DNA of 64,000 bases from assembly GCA_900642245.1 (NCBI GenBank), contig CAAAJI010000013.1, positions 228,597 through 292,596 on the forward strand, given 5' to 3'. Position 1 is the first letter of the stretch, and each line of letters starts with the position of its first letter. Made by a program: the position numbers and the translations under genes. Of the stretch, positions 57,222-64,000 are shown piece by piece. The stretch is from Fragilaria radians. Lineage: Eukaryota; Bacillariophyta; Fragilariophyceae; Fragilariales; Fragilariaceae. The notes below the pieces were generated by a model. That model was not told where the DNA came from. It saw nothing but the letters and a program-made list of their open reading frames with translations, and did no database searches.

Positions 57222-59510
57222 TTATTTATTAAACTGCGCCGGTTCGGCGGAAATAGGTGGTGATTGATATGTCGGCACAGAAGCTCCGGATCCCCATTCA
57301 AGTCTTGTGGGTTGTTGCTATAAATAATGACAACGCGGAAACAAAGCGATTGGTGCTGTTAGATCACAGGAGGAAAACCTTTCATATTGAATAAAATACT
57401 TACATCATCAGTTGGAATGGCCAATAAAGCAGATTGAATAGGTATATTATCGATAGGACACTTTGGCTGACCTGCAGGGATTTGAAGCGAAGGTTTCAAA
57501 CAGTGTTCATGAAACATATGACCACAAGGACGTAACTGCGTATCGACACCTGTACTCTGGCAGCATGCACAAATCGATGTAAATGGAACTTTCACTTCTC
57601 CTGAGTTATCTTGTGAATTTGTGCACATCACTACAGCAGGAGATACGACGGGCAAATACTTTGACAAGCCTTGAGCAGGCTGTTGTTGCTGCGGATGTTG
57701 ACCGGGATACTGCTGGCTTGATGACCCAGAAGGCTGGTTCGTAGAAGGATTAGCCATACCCACAGCCTCCGTCGCAGGAGTTTGTGTATAATTGTAGCTC
57801 AAAAACTGTTGTTGCTGTGCAGCTTGGGCTTGATGCTGGCGCAAGTATTGCTGTGATAATGTTCGTTGAATTTTTGCAGGAAGTGCAAGATCAGACAAAT
57901 TTTCACTACTTCGACTCACTGACATCAGACCCCTAGCTGCCAAGGCATCATCATAAGCACGTTTCAGCGTACCCGAGTCACTTAGGGAATCATTAGTGGT
58001 AAGAGAAGCAGGGGAAGCGGAGGTAATATTTGGATTGGAACTTAATCCCAGTTGAAGCTTTGGGGTTGGTGGTGGATCATCGCCATCCAACGACAATCCG
58101 ACATCATTATCTTCTTCTCTTTCTCGTTTGATACCCTTTTGAATATCCTTTCCAGAAGCCAAGTTTGCGTTGCTCATACTTCGATCCCCAAAGAAGACTT
58201 CCAGAAAAGCATAAGAATCGTTCTTACCCATGGATTCCATACTTTTCACTTGCGCTAAATTCCCCATTTTATTTAAATTTCCTTGATTTGCAAGATCGAA
58301 TCCACTCATACTCGTGATGCTCTTTACACCAACCATAGAGCCAAGATTGTTTAATGAAGATATGCTCGAGAAGTGTGGCCATGAGTTTAGAGTTGGTACA
58401 GTTGTCAATTTCGACTGCGATCCAATTTTTCCGGACTGCTGGTTTCCATTATTCAACTGCTGCTGATTGGATACTTGATTTTGCTCCATAGCACCACCCG
58501 TTGCTTTCTTCATTTTTGCAGACTCGGTAGCCTGCCGAACAAGATCTTGATCACGGGCGAAAAGCTCCATGAGAACTGCGTGACTGTCTGTCTTGTTCAT
58601 GGTTGGATTTTCAATGTTATTAGAGACAGAAACAGCAGTGGGATGGAGACACGACATAGATCCAATATCACGACTTGGAGCCATTGAAACAATTTGCTGC
58701 GGTTGTTGCTCTCCATATGTCTGCTGCGATTGAGTGTAAAACTGTTGAGTGTACTCAGCTTGAGATGATGCTTGATGCTGAGTGTGTTGCATTGACTGAG
58801 GCACTGCAGTAGTGTAAACATGACCAAAATGATCGTACTAAAGGTAGTTCCCATAGGATAATCGGATGAATGAAAGGAAAAATGTTTTCTATGCGATGAC
58901 TAAGAAGACTTACCTGTTGTTGTTGCGTTTGTGGCTGTTGAGAGTGTTGCTGAACTGCTTTCTGGTAGTGCACTTGAATCGCTTGAACAGAATGGGGATT
59001 ATCTATGTCTTGAGATGTATGAGAATGAGGATTCACAGGTGCCGTCACGTGCACCATAAGACCAGGGACTACCCCAGGAACAGCAACGCCATTTCCCCCA
59101 GATCCTGTTGCGGTTAAAGTGCCCTGTTCTAACTGCTTTTTCAACATAGGTTTCCAAATGCGTCTCCGTGCATTTGTAAACCAATTTTTGAGCTGCTTTT
59201 TGTCAATGCCAGTCTTTTGCATTAGCATAACTTGATCTTGAGGAGTAGGATATGGATGAGTAAAATGCTCAGGAGAGAGTAACCATGCTTTTAAAGTAGA
59301 AACAGCTCCTGAAGGCAATTCTCGCCTTGACTTTCCTGATCCTTTTCCACCTCTGTCATCATCCTCGTCCGAGGAAATGTCAAGGTCATCTTTCGCATCA
59401 CTCATTTCTTTGGATTGAAGACGATGACGTATTCTTGCCGATGAGTTTCTCTCCTCGAAGCTAAATGCCTTATCTCCACTAGTAATGACTGAAGTAAGTC
59501 CTGGGTTCAT
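57222..59510 (-). CDS. TALE homeodomain protein with glutamine-rich middle and RING-like C-terminus
   Basis: Three exons: 58914-59510, 57404-58795 and 57222-57317, with introns of 118 bp (donor GTAAGT; acceptor CCTCAG chosen because it keeps the frame, while CTGCAG 8 bases earlier does not) and 86 bp (donor GTAAGT, acceptor TTATAG). The product is about 694 residues. A TALE-class homeodomain at about 62-125 has the three-residue loop extension in HFTHPYPTPQDQ and the recognition helix KNWFTNARRRIWKP. An acidic stretch (DISSDEDDD) precedes it. The middle is Gln/Ser-rich and includes the motif DSYAFLEVFFGDRSMSN and a similar SHAVLMELFARDQDL. Near 608-648 comes CACCQS...CGHMFHEHC...CPID, a RING-like finger whose last ligand is Asp instead of Cys. 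It is probably a nuclear transcription factor. Confidence 0.88.
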
Positions 59511-60399
59511 GCGTGTGGAAAAAGGTCGCTATCAATAGAGATACGTGGACTACAGATCTCTTATGTGCAACAACGAACCGTAACAAATCTTAGCTTCTCA
59601 AACCTTTAGGACGTCAACTAATAAACAATGCTTTTTACAACACACAGTGGGAAATTGAGGTAGCCGTGATCGAGACGAGATTGGAGATAGAGGAATTGTT
59701 ATCTCTGATGTTTGATGGATTGGTATAGTTAGGTGTCAATGCAATGGATAACGTCTTGAATGTGATGACGATTGCTTGACACCTCGATACTCCTGTGTAG
59801 GATGACTCATAGAATTGTACTAGGATTTTTTACGTACACATTCTACACGATGTTACACGCATCCATGGTGGAGAGGAGAGCGCACTCAACAAAGTAAAGT
59901 ATAAGGACTAGTAAACAAGTAGTCATGATTTCTTTGAAATACATCTTATCGAGATACGCAACCAGCGTCTTGGTAACGGATTTTTTAACCTGGTCTTTTG
60001 CCTGGCTTGATTTCAAACTCTTCACTTTTGCAAGCTTCTTATAGAAAAGATACCTTATTGATACGCAGGCTTTGATTAAGCGGATTTTATCCTTTCATTC
60101 CATTCATATTTAATTCTTGATTCAATCGGCATGACTAGGTTAAGGAATATGTTGCAAGCAGAAAACATCAGGATAGAAACTTCTTTCCTACCGTGCCTTC
60201 ATGAGACTTTGCCTCGCGTATTTATTGAAATTGTATTGAGGCGTATAGCAAGGGGAAAAATGAAATTTAGCACCGTATAAGAACTAAGCATTGATGTGTT
60301 AGGGTGACTTTGATATACAGCTACCAAAGAAACATTCTTAATTTAATCATATCTTTTCGTTGTGTCTTTGCATTGTGATTGAACTATTTATTGACCTGC
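59511..60399. other. Promoter region of the homeodomain gene and spacer
   Basis: Holds the presumed promoter on the - strand. A 60-codon frame at 59843-60025 (-) encodes one hydrophobic helix but starts with GTG and has no context, so it is not called. Confidence 0.35.
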
Positions 60400-61590
60400 A
60401 ACTCAATCCAGAAATTTCAATGAATAGGTCTGCCATTTGTTCAAGGATAAAGAAGGTGGAAAAAGCAGACACTTCTGACATTGGAAATCCCAGTGACCTG
60501 GCTTTCATCAACGATGGATGACCTGAGACATAGAGTAAATGGCTGCTGTCCCCCCCACTAGATTTTAGACATTCTACCCTTCAAGTAAGCTGTTAATATG
60601 AGTGAGATGATTTGAGTCATCATAAAGTGTCAAATAATTTCTACTTTTGCCATCAATTCTTGAAGATGGTAGATTTAGAAGATACAGAACATCCGGACAA
60701 TAATTGTAGTTTGAGCCATAGGTTTAGAATAAATCCTCAAGCGGATTATCCAGCTTGCATGGGGAAAGCAATGTCAGAATCAACCTAAAAGGCACGTTAT
60801 GCCTTACAAGTCAGCAAGTTTCAAAATGAAGAAGCTGGAATCTTCTCTGTAGAACTCGTAGAGAATCTGATTTATTCATTTATCAGATGAGGTATTCAGC
60901 CACTTCACATACCAAGTGTGTACGGCTTTGAAACAGTAAGCCCCAAAAACGGAAAGGATTTGAGACACCTTGGTGTATCCAACTACTACTCTTGTAATAT
61001 GGTTTTGCATTAGCTTCCATCCCCTTTTCTCAATTCAAATTTGCTTGGAAAACAAGAATACTTTACTGAGTTACCTGATTAATTTATTCATGGACCCTAA
61101 ATTGAGCAGCCTCAAAGCCTGAATAATATCAAGCCTCATTTAATGTTGGGGCTTACTCATCAAAGAATTTGGAGTATAAAGTTTAATACCTCCAAGGAAT
61201 GAAAAATGTCACTGCAGATACCTCACCAAGACTGGATATAAGTACTCTTGCAATTGAAGAAGAGCAGTAATCCTATTTTCAGAAAATCAAAACATAGAAA
61301 CATAGGACCATTGCATATGGTCTTGACCTTCAAAGAGCATATAAGGATCAAGAGATGAAGAGAAAAGAGTTTATTGCATAGTAAAAGAAAAAGGATTTGA
61401 TCTTCTTTGCTACAAAGATACCTATGCATTCGTCAAACATAAAGAAAAAGTGAACGATCCGGTTCTATGAGCATTTAGCTCATCCAGGAAAGTCTCACGG
61501 AAAAGGCCATAAGATCTATCGTCACAAGTCTCCGCATGTCAAGTATAACGCACGAGCACGACCAATGAATGTAGAATCTGAAAAAACGTA
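60400..61590 (+). pseudogene. Ty3/gypsy pol remnant (same lineage as 19310-21060)
   Basis: Frames on the + strand follow the other gypsy copy step by step. GIQPLHIPSVYGFETVSP and LRHLGVSNYYSCNM (about 60885-61000) match GIQPVHNKVEAI and FIGLVNYYCNM. KNVTADTSPRLDISTL (about 61200-61250) matches KNVVSDALSRLDIDEL. PLHMVLTFKEH (about 61310-61345) matches PMHTVLIFKEQ. FYEHLAHPGKSHGKGHK (about 61463-61514) is the integrase His-His zinc end. NLKKR near 61577-61591 matches QLKKR of the other copy, where similarity stops. There are many stops and frameshifts. The ankyrin-methyltransferase gene starts only about 75 bp further on. Confidence 0.8.
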
Positions 61591-61664
61591 CAATGCACGA
61601 GATTCAACTTAAATTCCGGAATTTAAAATGCAAGACTTAGGGACTCCATTACTTTTTTGACTTC
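61591..61664 (+). promoter_or_regulatory. Short leader between gypsy remnant and the methyltransferase gene
   Basis: Only 74 bp separate the last gypsy similarity from the ATG. The promoter of the gene must therefore lie within or behind the dead element, or the element's edge is shorter than I read it. No defined motif seen. Confidence 0.35.
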
Positions 61665-62915
61665 ATGCTTTCCCATTCCTCTTCCATGGAAGTGTCATTA
61701 GATGAATACAATGACATTTTAGAACAAGTTTCTCTTCTGAATGAGGAAGACGCTTGTCTCGAATTACTGGATGCCGCCCGTTTTGGGGAATCTGACGTGG
61801 TTCGAGCGATTTTGTCGACCTTTCCTTCCATTTTGAGCTGCACAGACGAAGGCGGAAGTACGGCCCTACACAAGGCATGTGCGAATGGACATATTACAAC
61901 AGCCAAGATTCTAATTCAAGAGGGTGCTATTTTTACTAAAAACTTATCTGGGAATTCACCTCTTCATTGGGCGGCTTCAAACGGGCATAATGACATTGTG
62001 ACTCTCCTTCTACAGAGTTACCCTCAAATCGATGTGTTGGACCGAAACAACTTCGGACGCTCAGCATTGACGGAAGGCTTTGGTAGTAAGTCAACAGAGA
62101 CTGCTAAAGTCTTACTGGAGCACGACTCTGCGTCCGAGGATAAGTTACTTTTAGGCACAAACACCTCAAACACAGATGAATTACAATCGGAATCAGGAAA
62201 ATTGACGAGAAATGATTCAGTTATTCATGAATTCAAGTTTGATTCAAAATCAAGTGAGATATGTAAAATTAGAGAATTGCCCATAACCGATGATCCTTTT
62301 GGGGATTCTCCCATCGCCGACACCACTGGGTTTGGAATTTGGTGTGCTAGTCTTGTTATGGCAAGATGGATGGTAAAAATTGCTCCAAGTTTATTCCAAA
62401 AAAGTGTGATTGAGCTAGGTGCGGGATGTGGAGTTCCAGGATTAGCCCTAGCGAAGCATGTTTCGATTGAAAGTTTGCATTTAACTGATTTAAATCCTCG
62501 AACTGTTGAAAACTTGGAGTTTAACATCCATCTCAACCACCTTGGTTCTCTAGCGCAAGCAAGTACCATTGATTGGGATGATGAATCCACTTGGATGTTA
62601 CCAGTAGAAGTCATAATTGGTTCTGATCTCATTTACAGTAAATCTATTGTCCCTTTACTGAAAAAAGCAGTGTTTGGCTTACTTCAACCCGGTGGATCCT
62701 TTTACTACGTTGCTCCCAGCAGTGGCCGAGATGGGTTGATAGATTTTCTTCAAGAAATTGAAGATTATGGGCTAAGTCTTGAATCAAAAGCGACAGCGCC
62801 TCCTGAGTTTTACATGAATCCACTACTTTCGAAGGATGACGAGGAATGCTTTGTGCACTTCACTGAACTCAATTCAAGTACTTATATCTTATATCATTTT
62901 TGTAAAGCAGCTTGA
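61665..62915 (+). CDS. Ankyrin-repeat protein with lysine methyltransferase-like domain
   Basis: A single-exon gene of 416 residues. ATG 61665 gives MLSHSSSMEV; the second ATG (Met8) also has a good context. Ankyrin repeats occupy about 35-155, with GSTALHKACANGH and GNSPLHWAASNGH as the clearest consensus units. After an acidic Ser-rich linker, a class I methyltransferase of the METTL21/FAM86 type (Methyltransf_16) spans about 205-415. It has FGIWCASLVMARWM, the SAM-binding VIELGAGCGVPGLALA (motif I, about 248-263), HLTDLNPRTVENL (acidic Asp of motif II) and EVIIGSDLIYS (post motif at 315-325, the DxxY-type element). This family methylates lysines of translation factors, chaperones and other proteins. 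The ankyrin repeats would select the substrate. The target is unknown. Confidence 0.9.
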   Translation: MLSHSSSMEVSLDEYNDILEQVSLLNEEDACLELLDAARFGESDVVRAILSTFPSILSCTDEGGSTALHKACANGHITTAKILIQEGAIFTKNLSGNSPLHWAASNGHNDIVTLLLQSYPQIDVLDRNNFGRSALTEGFGSKSTETAKVLLEHDSASEDKLLLGTNTSNTDELQSESGKLTRNDSVIHEFKFDSKSSEICKIRELPITDDPFGDSPIADTTGFGIWCASLVMARWMVKIAPSLFQKSVIELGAGCGVPGLALAKHVSIESLHLTDLNPRTVENLEFNIHLNHLGSLAQASTIDWDDESTWMLPVEVIIGSDLIYSKSIVPLLKKAVFGLLQPGGSFYYVAPSSGRDGLIDFLQEIEDYGLSLESKATAPPEFYMNPLLSKDDEECFVHFTELNSSTYILYHFCKAA

Positions 62916-64000
62916 GTTATACATTTGAAGTATGCTCATTGCATCTTTGAAAAATGCATATCAGGAGTTTTCGTCACATGTCAAGGATTTCAGAAAACAC
63001 AAGTGGTTACTGCCCTCAGTCTGAATAAGGCATTCAAAGTCTAAATGAAACTTATCTCGTTTTAATTTCCTTTTCATCTGTTATAATGCCTTGACTGCAT
63101 GAATGCTTTTTAGGGATGTACTGCTGTGATACGGTTACTAAATTCCATTTTTGCTTGCGTTTTTTAAGCCATGATACCTAAGCTCTTACCATTCTTCTTT
63201 GATCAATGATGTAGTTTCACTACCTTCGAAAAAATGTGTTTTTTCATTAAATTTCCTATTGCTAGTTTTAAATTCATAAAGTAAGACTCGGTCACGTGAC
63301 GCCATGGACTTTCCAAAATCGAAGCCATTGTAGTACATGTGATACACTAGGACTGTAGTATTTTTCAAGTTAGATAACATGTAAGTTCGATGTCAATCAA
63401 ACCGAGATTCATAAGCTTATTTCAATTAGTTTTTTTCCTTCCCAAGAAAGATTTCAGTTTTGCTTCCTTAGCAAAGTGATATCTGCCATAATCCGATTTC
63501 GTTGGCCCTATCTCTTTAGTGAGTTGCCATATTCACATGCTACCCGACTCGAGACAATTCCTTCCTTTACGAATTACATTGATTCTCTTCTATCCATTAA
63601 GACTCTGGACGATTCAGTCCTGACGTCACTTGTAAGTGCTTATGGGTTTCCCTTTCTCTATTTGTAGCATATTTTTGCTACTCTCAAGACGTACTTTTTA
63701 GAGTACTCAAAATCAAGCAAAACTTGATATTATATGTTATTTCTACATGAGATATCGACAAAGATCTGTGGTCTTTACCTGAACTCCTTTTTGAGAGAGG
63801 ATTTAAAACCATCAACATGGCCCCATAATTTGGCAGACAAGCTGTATATTAGCTGGCACATCCCTATCACATCTACAGTATAACTCATGGAGGCATTCAT
63901 AAACGTTGAAAGATTTGAATTATGCTTTAGAGATGTTCTGATTTCATTTGCATTGCAAAATCATATGCTTGATAAAGTTGACCAACTATTATCCTTCTTA
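62916..64000. other. 3' flank and intergenic DNA to the window end
   Basis: Includes the 3' UTR of the methyltransferase gene. Around 63440-63630 a + strand frame reads YIDSLLSIKTLDDSVLTSL, followed by a GTAAGTGC donor-like site. This might be an exon of a gene, but I find no start or partner exon. Nothing else is supported. Confidence 0.3.

Noticed and set aside
58778..58804. CTGCAG acceptor at about 58804 for intron 1 of the homeodomain gene
   Set aside because: It would put exon 2 in the wrong frame; CCTCAG 8 bases downstream joins the glutamine-rich frame correctly.
59843..60025. 60-codon frame (-) with one membrane helix
   Set aside because: It starts only at GTG, has no neighbours of related function and lies in the probable promoter of the homeodomain gene.
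63440..63667. Possible first or internal exon near the right end
   Set aside because: A donor-like GTAAGTGC follows a plausible peptide, but no start codon or second exon could be found in the window.

Overview
This is nuclear DNA of a photosynthetic stramenopile, most likely a diatom, from an AT-rich genome. Four observations point that way. A small secreted-type protein carries the diatom plastid-import motif ASAFAP. One gene has the diatom-type domain beginning DVLCGRGG. Introns are short (65-133 bp) with GT-AG ends. TAA, TAG and TGA all end genes, so the code is standard. I cannot name the species.

The window holds about 13 protein genes I can support, separated by long stretches filled with broken transposons. 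From left to right the genes are: a cysteine-rich four-helix membrane protein (6559-7275, -); an 87-residue plastid-directed protein (15147-15484, -); mitochondrial ribosomal protein mS33 (17664-18047, -); an Mpv17/PMP22 protein (23872-24618, +); an ABC1/UbiB-type kinase with one frameshift (27051-29926, +); a JmjC/cupin-4 oxygenase with a Tudor-like tail (29970-31831, -); a ferredoxin-dependent bilin reductase (34515-35558, +); a DUF6824-type protein with an internal duplication (37817-39136, +); a tail-anchored protein (41393-41812, +); ribosomal protein eL22 (44352-44844, -); a TAZ zinc-finger protein (53089-54566, +); a TALE homeodomain protein with a RING-like C-terminus (57222-59510, -); and an ankyrin-methyltransferase protein (61665-62915, +).

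Every transposon I can identify is decayed. There are Ty3/gypsy pol remnants (19.3-21.1 kb -, 32.8-33.3 kb +, 60.4-61.6 kb +), Ty1/copia gag or pol remnants (9.3-9.7 kb +, 21.9-22.6 kb +, 36.0-37.2 kb -, 39.8-40.1 kb -, 43.6-43.8 kb +, 49.6-52.5 kb -) and one Harbinger (DDE_Tnp_4) transposase pseudogene (7.9-8.8 kb -). A run of 955 N (33326-34280) begins just after one gypsy remnant.

Three genes have presequences that look plastid-directed: the small ASAFAP protein, the bilin reductase and, less surely, the JmjC oxygenase. The ABC1 kinase may be a fourth. The most unusual items are a bilin reductase in an organism type without phycobilisomes, with a broken copy of its 3' end 11 kb away; the homeodomain-RING fusion; the possibly plastid-directed JmjC/Tudor protein; and two genes whose first coding exon is only the ATG. 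I found no tRNA, rRNA or CRISPR array.
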